A stretch of 64,000 nucleotides of DNA. Source: Arminella tubonensis (lineage in GTDB: Bacteria > Pseudomonadota > Alphaproteobacteria > Rhizobiales > Rhizobiaceae). The DNA lies in assembly GCF_003240585.1 (NCBI RefSeq), contig NZ_PCDP01000034.1:1-64000 (forward strand). Direction: 5' to 3'. Below the pieces are notes generated by a model. That model had not been told where the DNA came from, made no database searches, and saw nothing but the letters and a program-made list of their open reading frames with translations. Positions 50,970 through 60,129 of this stretch are shown piece after piece; within the stretch, counting starts at the first letter, position 1; each line of letters opens with the position of its first letter. The translations under genes were made by a program, and so were the position numbers.

Positions 50970-51546
50970 GCGCGTCCGCTACGAGGCCGTTGAAGAATTT
51001 GCGAGTGCGCACCATGCCGTATTCCTTGGCGGCACGGGTGAGGGCGCTGCGATTGCCCTGCAGCGCACGTTCTTTCACTCGGGCTAGCAGCTGTTCACGG
51101 TCCTCGGCCAGATGGTCGAGATTATTGACCAGGTCGACCAGCAGGAACTCTTTGGTCAGGGTTTTGGGGAAGGCCGGTTTCCTGCGAAACTCGAATTCCC
51201 GACCGCCCAGCGTGAAGTTGCCGTGACGCTTATGGTTGTAGACGACGGTCTTGTTATAGAGCTGCGTCGCTCCGACACCCAGGCTGTTATAGGCATTGGG
51301 CGAGGTGACGAGATAACGGTCATCCTTCAGGAAGGCCTCGACGAGAGCATCATCTTCAGCGGGAGCCTTCCCGAACGCCGTCTGCTTCGGCCGGTGATAG
51401 ACACCGGTCGATAGTTTGGTCAGATACCCTTCCGCCAGCAGCAGCTGCAGGTGCCGATCGACAGAGGACGACCATTGGGCGAGGTCCTCCCGACGGTAGA
51501 CCTTGCCGGACCGCAGATGCTTTTTCAGTTCCTGTAACTTCGTCAT
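50959..51546 (-). CDS. abiEi: AbiEi-type antitoxin (DUF6088-like)
   Basis: About 195 residues from the ATG at 51546, which has AGGAGCT eight bases upstream. It has an N-terminal winged helix (VYRREDLAQWSSSVDRHLQL, LTKLSTGVYHRPKQT) and the typical segment TSPNAYNSLGVGATQLYNKT followed by a β-rich sensor-like part. AbiEi represses its own promoter through inverted repeats; one is present at 51608. With the next gene it forms a complete AbiE system. Confidence 0.9.
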   Translation of the reverse strand: MTKLQELKKHLRSGKVYRREDLAQWSSSVDRHLQLLLAEGYLTKLSTGVYHRPKQTAFGKAPAEDDALVEAFLKDDRYLVTSPNAYNSLGVGATQLYNKTVVYNHKRHGNFTLGGREFEFRRKPAFPKTLTKEFLLVDLVNNLDHLAEDREQLLARVKERALQGNRSALTRAAKEYGMVRTRKFFNGLVADAHAS

Positions 51547-51607
51547 CGGATAGCTCCTGCACTCACCATAGCAAAATATGGGTGTGAATGCAATTTTTTC
51601 CAAATTT

Positions 51608-51625
51608 CATGCAAAAATATGCATG
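51608..51625. promoter_or_regulatory. inverted repeat upstream of abiEi
   Basis: CATGCAAAAATATGCATG has perfect six-base arms CATGCA and TGCATG. It lies about 62 bases before the ATG in an AT-rich stretch, consistent with an AbiEi operator. Confidence 0.55.
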
Positions 51626-52063
51626 TTATGGAGATCTAAAGCGCTGATAGCGTTAAGTTTTATGGGGTCGATTTTTCGCAAGCTTCTCTACTCGAACAAT
51701 GTAAATCCGGGAACCACCTTACCATACTCACCCTTCCGTATCACAAATCGTTCTCGTCGCAACTTTCCGAGCTGCAGGCCTACGCGATCGACTGCGTCAT
51801 CGTTGCCGAAAAAATGCCGCCTGATATATTATCCTGTATAAAACGTACTCATGATGTCCAATTAATGCAATTTGTCGGTGCCCGTAGCTTCGCAGGTGTT
51901 CACACTTGGTTACTTCGTCGGCTCGCTCAGCTTCCCCTATGTCGCCGGCCGGTGATCGGTTGCACCTGCGCTTATGGATCACCACATAGACAGCAAGGCA
52001 AGCAGCGCCCCCAAACGGGCCGGCTACTGCGCTGGCCGTAACCCAACATGATGGAGAGTTCAG
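51626..52063. other. 438-base intergenic stretch
   Basis: No gene is supported. A minus-strand frame at 51797-52132 has one hydrophobic segment but no ribosome site and partly overlaps the small gene at 52064. The stretch probably holds the promoter of that small gene. Confidence 0.45.
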
Positions 52064-52225
52064 ATGGCTGACACCATGGAAGCAAACGCGTCCGACAAAG
52101 CATACGAAGCGGTGTATCTGGCAAAGAAGCACCGAATTTCACTGGAAGACGCAAAGAAGATAGTCGAGGAACACGGCGCTGATCGCAAGGCGTCCGACAA
52201 GGCAGCACGTCGCATTGCTGCGTGA
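52064..52225 (+). CDS. small DUF3606-like protein (53 residues)
   Basis: ATG at 52064 with GGAGAG seven bases upstream. The 53-residue product is helical and charged, with the segment VYLAKKHRISLEDAKKIVEE, reminiscent of the DUF3606 family of small rhizobial proteins. The C-terminus is basic (RKASDKAARRIAA). The function is unknown; relatives are often stress-induced. A clear terminator follows eight bases after the stop. Confidence 0.7.
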   Translation: MADTMEANASDKAYEAVYLAKKHRISLEDAKKIVEEHGADRKASDKAARRIAA

Positions 52226-52233
52226 CGCCATCG

Positions 52234-52259
52234 AAGCGGCCCGCTGATACGGGCCGCTT
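52234..52259. terminator. bidirectional intrinsic terminator
   Basis: Perfect 10-base arms AAGCGGCCCG and CGGGCCGCTT with a six-base loop, followed by TGCTTATTT on the plus strand and TTCGATGG on the other. It separates the small plus-strand gene from the convergent microprotein gene and can serve both. Confidence 0.8.
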
Positions 52260-52262
52260 TGC

Positions 52263-52340
52263 TTATTTGATCATAAATGCACCAGCCAATCCGACTAGCA
52301 CGACGCACTGCAGTATCCACATGGGCCATTCTTCGGCCAT
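52263..52340 (-). CDS. 25-residue single-span membrane microprotein
   Basis: Reading leftwards from the ATG at 52340, 25 codons reach a TAA at 52263. A near-perfect ribosome site (GGGAGGAAAC) stands six bases before the ATG. The product starts with acidic residues (MAEEWPMW), then has a hydrophobic run ILQCVVLVGLAGAFMI and one final lysine, which is a typical single membrane helix. It ends four bases from the shared terminator. Too short for routine gene calling; the function is unknown. Confidence 0.6.
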   Translation of the reverse strand: MAEEWPMWILQCVVLVGLAGAFMIK

Positions 52341-52474
52341 TGTTGTTTCCTCCCGCGCCTATGGCGCCAGGAGATTGTATTATTCCTTCAATGTGGCTGG
52401 AAGAGATCTAACGAGCTACTCCCAGCGGTATTGGCAACCGCAACGGTTCGGGATTTCTTGCATGCCGAGTCTTG

Positions 52475-52494
52475 CGATTAAATGCAAAACGACA
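52475..52494 (-). repeat. dispersed IS-end-like repeat, copy f
   Basis: cgattaaatgcaaaacgaca is identical to copy e at 44997 over 20 bases. It stands alone just before the HipA fragment and may mark the site of the event that truncated it. Confidence 0.6.
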
Positions 52495-52601
52495 AAGGCG
52501 TTCACGTTTCGCTTGGCACGGGCCGCCCGCGATCACCCGCGCTACGCAGGCGTAATAACCATATATGACGAGTTATCGAACGATCTTGTGCATATATGGA
52601 A

Positions 52602-52910
52602 TTAAATGGCGAGCGCTTTCTCAGTCTGGTCATTTACGCAGGCGGCTTCATATTCGCGCGCCAGCGTGCCGGAGACGCCCACCTGTCGAAGCGCCTCACG
52701 CCATTCATCGGAAATAAGCAGCGCCGCGTCGCGGATTATTCGACGAGCGTCCGCTTCGTCGATCTCGAAGAATTCGCAGGCTTCCAGTGCCAAGCTGATT
52801 GACCGGTCGTGCACGCCACCTTCCAGAATGGCCGTTTCGAGATGCGGATTGCGGTCAGGCGCGGGGTTCACGTCAAAAACCGGAGATAATCGCCAGCGGC
52901 CCGCTCCTGC
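52602..52910 (-). pseudogene. HipA-family toxin, C-terminal remnant
   Basis: The frame RWRLSPVFDVNPAPDRNPHL, then ETAILEGGVHDRSISLALEA and CEFFEIDEADARRIIRDAAL, is the end of an ordinary HipA kinase (the FDVNP segment binds Mg). The catalytic loop and everything upstream are missing; the ketoacyl synthase gene starts 76 bases away. It is unrelated in detail to the HipA-like gene at 46803. The natural stop is at 52602. Confidence 0.8.
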
Positions 52911-52985
52911 GCCAACCCACGCGACCCCGCGCGCACGCTCGACCTGGTTTGCTCCCATATTGATGCCCACCATCCACTGATCGCT

Positions 52986-54251
52986 TTATGTCCACCGTTT
53001 GAAGAGTGCGCTGGCATTGACCCCGCCAAAGCCGAAACCGTTAGATATTGCGTATTCGGCGTCCAACTGACGCGCCTTGTTTGCAACGAAATCGATGCCA
53101 TCGGCTTGCGGATCGGGAGCATTCAGGTTCAAGGTCGGTGGCGCAATCTGGTTGCTGAGCGCCAAAATCGTGAAGATGGCCTCAAGCCCTCCGGCCGCGC
53201 CGAGCAGATGTCCCGTTGCTGATTTTGTCCCGCTGACCGCGACTGTCTTGTCAGAACCGAAGACAGTCTTGATGGCCCTGATTTCACCGAGATCTCCAAC
53301 CGGTGTGGAGGTGGCGTGCGCGTTCAGATGACCAATCTCACGCGGGGCTATTCCAGCCTGCGCGATAGCGATCTCCATGGCTCTGCGCGCCCCGTCCCCG
53401 TCTTCGGGACCGGAGGTGATGTGATGGGCATCGGCTGTCGTACCGTATCCGACCAGTTCGGCTAGCGGCGTGGCGCCGCGAGCAAGCGCATGGCTCAACG
53501 CTTCGATGACCAGCATGCCCGCTCCCTCGCCCATGACGAAGCCGTCGCGCGACATATCGAAGGGACGCGATGCCCGGCTCGGCGTTTCGTTAAAGCCGGT
53601 CGACAGCGATCTGGCGGCGGCAAAACCGCCTAGACTGACAATATTCATGCAGGCTTCTGTTCCGCCGCAGATAGCAATGTCGGCTTCATTGGATCGGATG
53701 AGCCTGGCGGCATCGCCGATCGCCTGAACGCCGGCAGCGCACGCGGTTACCGGTGCGCCGAGGGGACCTTTGAAGCCATGGCGGATCGAGACTTGTCCCG
53801 CTGCGAGGTTGACGAGAAACGATGGTATGGTGAAGGGCGAAAGACGACGAACACCGCGTTGATCGACGGTGCGAACCGCGTCAGTTATTGCAGGAAAGCC
53901 GCCGATGCCCGAAGCGATGATCGTCGCGGTTCGCAGCCGGTCATCGTTCGAAACCGGCTTCCACTTCGCCTGCGCGAGCGCCTCTTCAGCGGCCGCCAGT
54001 GCGAAGATGATGAACCGGTCGACCTTGCGTTGGTCCTTTGGTGCCAGGACCGTATCCGGATCGAAGCCACCTTCAGGATCTTCAGTGAACGAGGGGACCA
54101 CTCCCCCTATTTTCGAGGGGAGATCTCCGACGACATGGTCCGCGAGACGCCGAATACCGCTCTGACCCGCAAGCAGGCGCGACCAGGAGATGCCGACATT
54201 CGCTCCAAGGGGGCTTACCGCTCCCATTCCTGTTACAACGATACGACGCAT
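52986..54251 (-). CDS. fabF: beta-ketoacyl-ACP synthase II (FabF/NodE type)
   Basis: About 421 residues from the ATG at 54251, the first to give the standard N-terminus RRIVVTGMGAVSPLG. The catalytic triad is complete: C171 (VTACAAGVQAI), the first histidine in NAHATSTPVGD, and the second in KSATGHLLGAAGG. It extends acyl chains with malonyl-ACP. It is clearly extra-operonic here, with no ACP or other fab gene near, so a role in a special acyl chain or a redundant FabF is likely. The next gene upstream is a TetR regulator on the same strand. Confidence 0.92.
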   Translation of the reverse strand: MRRIVVTGMGAVSPLGANVGISWSRLLAGQSGIRRLADHVVGDLPSKIGGVVPSFTEDPEGGFDPDTVLAPKDQRKVDRFIIFALAAAEEALAQAKWKPVSNDDRLRTATIIASGIGGFPAITDAVRTVDQRGVRRLSPFTIPSFLVNLAAGQVSIRHGFKGPLGAPVTACAAGVQAIGDAARLIRSNEADIAICGGTEACMNIVSLGGFAAARSLSTGFNETPSRASRPFDMSRDGFVMGEGAGMLVIEALSHALARGATPLAELVGYGTTADAHHITSGPEDGDGARRAMEIAIAQAGIAPREIGHLNAHATSTPVGDLGEIRAIKTVFGSDKTVAVSGTKSATGHLLGAAGGLEAIFTILALSNQIAPPTLNLNAPDPQADGIDFVANKARQLDAEYAISNGFGFGGVNASALFKRWT

Positions 54252-54450
54252 ATGTTTTCCGCCTGTTTCTTTGAATTTTGGCATGCTTCCAGTCTGCCGG
54301 CCGTCGAAGCGGCCGGTGTGAGGTCTCAAAACCTGCAGTTTTCGTTGGAAAGCGTTATTCGCCTCGCATCCGGTCTGGAAAGTCACTTCGACCGATGATT
54401 GGATGGGATAATCGAGACCGCTCTCAAGCATGGAGGCGACCTTGAAATCG

Positions 54451-55038
54451 TCAGGTATCACCATCACCGTGTGCAATGCGCCTGACTTCTCCAGCCGCCG
54501 TATCGAGGATGTTCTGCGACAAGTTCTCATCCTCAACGAGGCGTGACATCGTGACAGCACCTACCATAATGGACAAAATCGCCATTGCCTTGCCGCTAGG
54601 GTTTGACCTGTTGGTCTCGTGCATCAGCTCGTCTAGGACCTCGAAGTGAGCTCGGATCCCGTCCTCGAATGGTCGTCGAACCTCTTTACTTTGCCGCGCC
54701 GCATCCGCTCCCAAGGCCACCAAAGGGCAACCGTCAGCCTTCTCGCCACGATGTCCGGCCGAGAGATAGAACTCGATGACTGCTTCAAGTGGATCTGAGC
54801 TTTCGGCCGCAGCTGTCGACCATCTGCGTGTGGCGCTTTCCATCGCACGCCTGGAGGCGTGTGCCGCAAGATCATCCTTTGACGAGAACTGCTTGTAGAA
54901 GGCGCCTTGCGTTAAGCCGGCACCCTTCATTAGATCCTTGAGGCCAATGCCATCGAAGCCGTGCTCTCGAAACAGACGGCTGGCGACGTTGATCACGACC
55001 TCCCGATTTTCCTCGGCCTGTGCTCGGCTCACTCTCAT
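54451..55038 (-). CDS. TetR-family regulator of the RND efflux operon
   Basis: A 195-residue TetR protein. The N-terminal helix-turn-helix is at about residues 30-50 (GLKDLMKGAGLTQGAFYKQF). The C-terminal helices form the ligand pocket (DGCPLVALGADAARQSKEVR is typical of the AcrR/NemR-like group). It is divergent from the efflux genes at 55137, with a palindrome between, and is therefore most likely their repressor. Confidence 0.92.
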   Translation of the reverse strand: MRVSRAQAEENREVVINVASRLFREHGFDGIGLKDLMKGAGLTQGAFYKQFSSKDDLAAHASRRAMESATRRWSTAAAESSDPLEAVIEFYLSAGHRGEKADGCPLVALGADAARQSKEVRRPFEDGIRAHFEVLDELMHETNRSNPSGKAMAILSIMVGAVTMSRLVEDENLSQNILDTAAGEVRRIAHGDGDT

Positions 55039-55059
55039 ATCGATCTCCGATTAGATTTC

Positions 55060-55081
55060 ATTTGACATCTATATCTCAAAT
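55060..55081. promoter_or_regulatory. putative TetR operator
   Basis: ATTTGACATCTATATCTCAAAT has six-base outer arms ATTTGA and TCAAAT. It lies in the 98-base divergent gap between the regulator and the efflux operon. Related TAGAT/ATCTA words nearby may be a second half site. Confidence 0.5.
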
Positions 55082-55136
55082 AGAGTTAGATCGCAATCTA
55101 AATCATCCACGTCGCTGGTCAAGAAGAGAACTTGAA

Positions 55137-56249
55137 ATGAAACGCAAACATATCCTGACTTTTGTAGGTTTCATGGCGGCGGCGGGGGCCGGTGCCTTTT
55201 TCCTGATTTCCGAATCCCCTAAACGGGAAGCCGAGGCTGCAGACCCAAGGACTGCTTCACCACTGGTAAGGGTGACGGAGACGAAAAAGACCGGCACAGC
55301 GGAACGGTCGTTTACCGGCGCCGTCGCTTCAAGAATACAGAGCAATCTCGGGTTCCGCGTTCCGGGCAAGATCGTCCAGCGGTTGGTCGATGTGGGTCAG
55401 CAGGTGAAACAAGGCCAGCCGCTGATGCGCATTGATGAAACGGATCTTCAGCTCGCCCTGACGGCCAAACGCAATACGGTCGTTGCAGCGCAGGCTGTTC
55501 TCCTCCAGGCACAAGCCGACGAGAAACGCTATGCGGCACTGGTAAAGAATGGGTTGGCCGCCACGCCGCAACGCTACGAACAGGCGAAAGCGACACTCGA
55601 CACGGCCACAGCCCAGCTTGCCGCGGCTGAAGCCGACGCCAAGGTCGCAGAAAATGCAGCGACCTACTCCGTCCTGTTTGCAGACTCGGACGGAACGGTC
55701 GTCAATACGCTTGGAGATCCCGGACAAGTCGTGGCGGCGGGCCAGACGGTGGTTCAGCTCGCCCAAGCTGGACCGCGTGAAGCTGTCGTCTGGCTACCTG
55801 AGACTTTGCGGCCCCAAGTAGGATCCGAAGTAGAAGCCAGTGTCTACGGAGGCGACGGTCTTAGCGGAAAAGCTCAGCTACGACAGATCTCGGATGCTGC
55901 CGATCCCCAGACCCGGACTTACGAGGCACGCTACGTTCTCGATGGTGCTGCCGCCTCTGCCCCGCTCGGCTCGACGGTCACGATTAAGATTCTGGACGCG
56001 GGCAGACAGTCGGAGGTTGCTGTTCCCGTCGGCTCCATTCTGGACGACGGCAGCCGGACAGGTGTGTGGGTTGTCGACAGCGGCACCTCCACCGTGAAGT
56101 TCACCCCGGTCGAAATCAAGCAGATCGGTGAGGAGACGGCGTTTGTCACCGGCATTGGTATTGGTGAGCAGGTTGTCGCGCTGGGGGCGCATCTTCTGGA
56201 AAATGGCGCGGCTGTCAGGATCGCCTCTCAGCAAGAGGTGAAAAAATGA
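55137..56249 (+). CDS. RND efflux periplasmic adaptor (membrane fusion protein)
   Basis: About 370 residues from the ATG at 55137. N-terminal membrane anchor (ILTFVGFMAAAGAGAFFLIS), barrel-sandwich segments (RIQSNLGFRVPGKIVQRLVD and VGQQVKQGQPLMRID), an α-hairpin of about 70 residues, and the β-barrel half (DGTVVNTLGDPGQVVAAGQT). It links the inner-membrane RND pump to an outer-membrane channel. Its stop overlaps the pump's ATG by four bases. No TolC-type gene is in the window. Confidence 0.93.
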   Translation: MKRKHILTFVGFMAAAGAGAFFLISESPKREAEAADPRTASPLVRVTETKKTGTAERSFTGAVASRIQSNLGFRVPGKIVQRLVDVGQQVKQGQPLMRIDETDLQLALTAKRNTVVAAQAVLLQAQADEKRYAALVKNGLAATPQRYEQAKATLDTATAQLAAAEADAKVAENAATYSVLFADSDGTVVNTLGDPGQVVAAGQTVVQLAQAGPREAVVWLPETLRPQVGSEVEASVYGGDGLSGKAQLRQISDAADPQTRTYEARYVLDGAAASAPLGSTVTIKILDAGRQSEVAVPVGSILDDGSRTGVWVVDSGTSTVKFTPVEIKQIGEETAFVTGIGIGEQVVALGAHLLENGAAVRIASQQEVKK

Positions 56250-59200
56250 GTTTCAATCTTTCCGCCATTGCCGTTCGCGAACGCGCCATCACGTTATTCT
56301 TTATCGTTCTGTTGGCCGCCGCAGGGGCCTATGCCTTCGTCAAGCTTGGACGCGCCGAAGATCCCTCCTTTACCATCAAGACCCTGACGGTCACCTCGGT
56401 CTGGCCAGGCGCTACCGCGCGTGAAATGCAGGATCTTGTCGCCGAGCCACTTGAGAAACGCATTCAGGAACTCACCTGGTATGACCGGGTCGAAACGACA
56501 ACACGGCCAGGCTACGCCTATCTCACGGTAACACTCAAGGATAATACTCCCGCGAGCGCCGTTGCTGAAGAGTTCTATCAAGCTCGCAAAAAGCTTGGCG
56601 ACGAAGCCCGAAATCTTCCTCCCGGCGTTATCGGACCCTTTGTCAACGATGAATATTCCGATGTCAGCTTTGGCCTTTATGCACTGAAGGCGAAGGGGCT
56701 GCCGATGCGCGACCTGGTTCGGCAGGCGGAGGTGATCCGTCAGGATCTCCTGCATGTCCCTGGCGTCAAGAAAATCAACATTCTGGGGGAGCGCCCCGAA
56801 CAGATCTTCGTCGAATTCTCCTATGTCAAGCTCGCAACACTCGGAATATCGGCGAGCGACATCGCCGCAGCTTTGCAGAGACAGAACACGGTCACGCCGG
56901 CCGGCTCGATCGACACGCGTGGCCCACAGGTTTTCATCCGTTTCGACGGAGCCTACAACAGCGTGCAGGCGATTGCCGACACGCCGATCGCAGCAGCCGG
57001 ACGGACGCTGAAGCTTTCCGATCTGGCCGATGTGCGGCGCGGCTATGAGGATCCCGCGACCTACGTCATCCGCCATGAGGGTGAGCCGACAGTCATGCTG
57101 GGTGCCGTGATGCAGCAGGGCTATAACGGTCTTGAACTCGGAAAGGCGCTTGAAGCGCGATCCGCCGAGATCGCGCAGACACTACCGCTGGGGATGACGC
57201 TCACGAAAGTCAGCGATCAGGCCGTCAACATCCAAGAAGCGGTCGGTGAATTCATGCTCAAGTTTGCCATGGCGCTTGGCGTCGTTCTGTTCGTCAGTCT
57301 GGTGGCACTCGGCTGGCGCGTCGGCATCGTTGTCGCGCTTGCGGTCCCGCTGACGCTCGCCGTCGTCTTCCTCATCATGCTGGAAACCGGCCGGTTCTTC
57401 GATCGCATCACCCTTGGCGCGTTGATCCTAGCGCTAGGGCTTCTCGTGGACGACGCCATCATCGCCATTGAGGTGATGGTGGTGAAGATGGAGGAAGGCA
57501 TGGACCGCATCAAGGCGGCCGCATATGCCTGGAGCCATACGGCGGCGCCGATGCTGTCCGGCACCCTCGTCACAATCATCGGACTGATGCCCGTGGGCTT
57601 CGCGAGATCGACGGCAGGTGAATATGCCGGCAACATCTTCTGGGTCGTGGGTTTTGCCCTGATCGTTTCCTGGATCGTCGCGGTGACCTTTACGCCCTAT
57701 CTCGGAGTAAAGATGCTGCCTGATATCAAGCCGGTCGAGGGCGGTCATCACGCCATCTATGATACGCCGAACTACCGTCGCCTGCGCTCCCTCATCGAAT
57801 TCGCCGTTCGCCATAAATTCATGGTGTGCGCCGTGGTCGGCATCACGATGGCAGTCTCGGTCGTCGGCATGGGAAGCGTCAAACAGCAGTTCTTCCCAAC
57901 CTCCGATCGGCCCGAGGTGCTCGTCGAAGTTCGTATGCCTGAGGGTACGAGTATCGAATCCACGACAGCGGCGGTGGAAAAGGTCGAAGGCTGGCTGAAG
58001 ACGCAACCGGAAGTGAAAATCGTCACCAGCTATGTGGGGCAGGGTGCACCTCGCTTCTTCTTCGCCATGGCCCCGGAGCTTCCCGATCCCGCCTTCGCCA
58101 AGGTGGTCGTGCTCACGCCTGACGCCCAATCCCGTGAGGACTTGAAGCATCGCCTGCGCGCCGCGATTTCAGAAGGGCTGATTCCTGAGGCATCCGTGCG
58201 CGTAACGCAGCTTGTCTTTGGACCCTACACGCCATTTCCGGTCGAGTTCCGGATTATGGGACCGGATCCGGATGAGCTCTACAAGATTTCCGAACAGGCT
58301 CTAGCCATTATGAAAACTGTCCCTGATGTCCGTCAGGCCAACCGGGATTGGGGCAACCGAACCCCCGTGCTGCGGTTTATCCCCGATCAGGATCGGCTCA
58401 ATCTGATTGGTCTTTCACCCTCAGAAGCTGCCCAGCAGATGCAGTTGCTGCTCAGCGGTATCCCGGTCACCCAGGTGCGCGACAATATCCGCAACGTTCC
58501 CGTCGTCGCGCGTAGCGCAGGTGACAACCGACTTGATCCTTCAAGGCTTGGTGATTTCTCGCTGATGAGCAGGGATGGCCGGCAGGTTCCACTCGATCAG
58601 ATCGGGCACTCGGAGATCCGGTTCGAGGAGCCGATCCTGAAACGCCGTGACCGCACGCCGGTGATCACGATCAGATCCGATATCAACGAGGCGACGCAGC
58701 CCCCGGAAGTTTCTCAGCAAGTCATGAAGGCGCTTCAGCCGCTGATCGCATCGCTCCCCGTCGGATATCGCATCGAGATGGGCGGCAACATCGAGGAATC
58801 GCTTAAGGCCAATGTCGCACTGGTCCAGGTCTTCCCCCTTATGATCGCTGCCATGTTGATCGTCATCATCCTCCAGGTGCGCAGTCTATCGACGATGACG
58901 ATGGTCATGTTGACCGCACCCCTTGGACTTGCAGGCGTAGTCCCGACCTTGCTTCTGTTCAATCAACCCTTCGGCTTCAACGCCATTCTTGGGTTGATCG
59001 GACTGGCGGGTATCCTGATGCGCAACACGTTGATCCTGACGGAGCAAATCAAGGAAAATCAGGCCGCCGGGCTCGATGACTACCACGCTGTCATCGAAGC
59101 GACCGTGCAGCGGACACGTCCTGTCATCCTGACTGCGCTTGCAGCGATCCTGGCCTTCATCCCTTTGACCCATTCAGTATTCTGGGGATCGATGGCTTAC

Positions 59201-59356
59201 ACACTGATTGGCGGGACGGCGGCAGGCACTGTGATGATCCTTCTCTTCCTTCCGGCACTGTACGCTGTGTGGTTCCGGATCAAGCCAACGAAAGAAGACA
59301 ACCCCGTGGAAGCGATCAAAGAATTGGAACCGCCGAGGGCAATGGCCGCCGAGTAG
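56246..59356 (+). CDS. RND-family inner-membrane efflux pump
   Basis: A 1,036-residue pump with 12 predicted spans and two large periplasmic loops. The proton-relay aspartates are D402 and D403 in span 4 (LGLLVDDAIIAIEVMVVKME). Domain order and length match the RND superfamily, closer to the AcrB-like group without metal-ion motifs. It uses proton import to expel drugs or hydrophobic compounds together with the adaptor before it. The gene is intact. Confidence 0.95.
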   Translation: MSFNLSAIAVRERAITLFFIVLLAAAGAYAFVKLGRAEDPSFTIKTLTVTSVWPGATAREMQDLVAEPLEKRIQELTWYDRVETTTRPGYAYLTVTLKDNTPASAVAEEFYQARKKLGDEARNLPPGVIGPFVNDEYSDVSFGLYALKAKGLPMRDLVRQAEVIRQDLLHVPGVKKINILGERPEQIFVEFSYVKLATLGISASDIAAALQRQNTVTPAGSIDTRGPQVFIRFDGAYNSVQAIADTPIAAAGRTLKLSDLADVRRGYEDPATYVIRHEGEPTVMLGAVMQQGYNGLELGKALEARSAEIAQTLPLGMTLTKVSDQAVNIQEAVGEFMLKFAMALGVVLFVSLVALGWRVGIVVALAVPLTLAVVFLIMLETGRFFDRITLGALILALGLLVDDAIIAIEVMVVKMEEGMDRIKAAAYAWSHTAAPMLSGTLVTIIGLMPVGFARSTAGEYAGNIFWVVGFALIVSWIVAVTFTPYLGVKMLPDIKPVEGGHHAIYDTPNYRRLRSLIEFAVRHKFMVCAVVGITMAVSVVGMGSVKQQFFPTSDRPEVLVEVRMPEGTSIESTTAAVEKVEGWLKTQPEVKIVTSYVGQGAPRFFFAMAPELPDPAFAKVVVLTPDAQSREDLKHRLRAAISEGLIPEASVRVTQLVFGPYTPFPVEFRIMGPDPDELYKISEQALAIMKTVPDVRQANRDWGNRTPVLRFIPDQDRLNLIGLSPSEAAQQMQLLLSGIPVTQVRDNIRNVPVVARSAGDNRLDPSRLGDFSLMSRDGRQVPLDQIGHSEIRFEEPILKRRDRTPVITIRSDINEATQPPEVSQQVMKALQPLIASLPVGYRIEMGGNIEESLKANVALVQVFPLMIAAMLIVIILQVRSLSTMTMVMLTAPLGLAGVVPTLLLFNQPFGFNAILGLIGLAGILMRNTLILTEQIKENQAAGLDDYHAVIEATVQRTRPVILTALAAILAFIPLTHSVFWGSMAYTLIGGTAAGTVMILLFLPALYAVWFRIKPTKEDNPVEAIKELEPPRAMAAE

Positions 59357-59499
59357 GGCGCCCTGTCGTGCAAGCATCTTTCCGGTGTTTCAGGTGGCCG
59401 CTTCCGCGCCGGCGGGCACCCATCAATTGACGCGGGCCGCCGGCAAAATCGGAAGCGTCCAGGAACGCCAGCTGGTCAGAAATTCGTGCTGGAGACGTC

Positions 59500-60129
59500 A
59501 TGAGGCGCCGTATCCCTATAGAGATTGACGTCAACGTCTCGCGGGAGCGCATTCTGGATGTGGCGGAAGAGCACTTTCGCCGCATCGGTTACCAAAAGAC
59601 GTCGGTGGCGGACATTGCATCCTACCTCGGAATGAGCAGCGCCAATATCTATCGCTTTTTCCCCTCAAGGGCGGCAATCAACAGGTCGATCTGTGGCCGC
59701 TTCTTAGCGGAAACGTCTCGGTGCGCAGATGCGAATGCACGAATGAAGGCGCCAGCCTACGAGAAGCTCGTAAATCTTTTGAATATCCTCCACCTGAAAA
59801 GAAAAATGACGTTCATCCAAGAGAAGCCTGTTCACGATCTGATCGTTGCCGCAACGGAGCAGGACTGGTCGCTGATCGGTGCCCATAGCGACCAAATCGT
59901 GGCGATCATTGAGGCGATCGTACGCGAGGGGATGGAAGCAGGCGAGTTTAGGGTTGAAGATGCCGCCCAATCCGCCCGAGGTGTGATGAACGCCTTCATT
60001 CCTTTCTATCACCCCGTTCTCGTCGAGCAGCGGGTCCGGAACGGTGAAGATACCGAAACGGGCCTGCGCGAGCAGCTGGGCTTTATCCGCAAAGCTCTGG
60101 GCGCACGAACCGTCTTGTCGCGACTGTAG
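59500..60129 (+). CDS. TetR-family regulator 2
   Basis: A 209-residue TetR protein. The N-terminal DNA-binding part is VSRERILDVAEEHFRRIGYQ, followed by KTSVADIASYLGMSSANIYR, the most conserved TetR stretch. The C-terminus is of the long TetR_C type. It follows the pump gene by 143 bases on the same strand and may be a second control of efflux, or independent. The ligand is unknown. Confidence 0.92.
   Translation: MRRRIPIEIDVNVSRERILDVAEEHFRRIGYQKTSVADIASYLGMSSANIYRFFPSRAAINRSICGRFLAETSRCADANARMKAPAYEKLVNLLNILHLKRKMTFIQEKPVHDLIVAATEQDWSLIGAHSDQIVAIIEAIVREGMEAGEFRVEDAAQSARGVMNAFIPFYHPVLVEQRVRNGEDTETGLREQLGFIRKALGARTVLSRL

Noticed and set aside
51797..52132. 111-residue minus-strand frame with a hydrophobic stretch
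   Set aside because: It overlaps the small gene at 52064 in antisense, lacks a ribosome site and has no family.
52986..54251. nodE (nodulation) assignment
   Set aside because: NodE and FabF share the same fold and motifs; there is no nodF or other nod gene and no nod box in the window.
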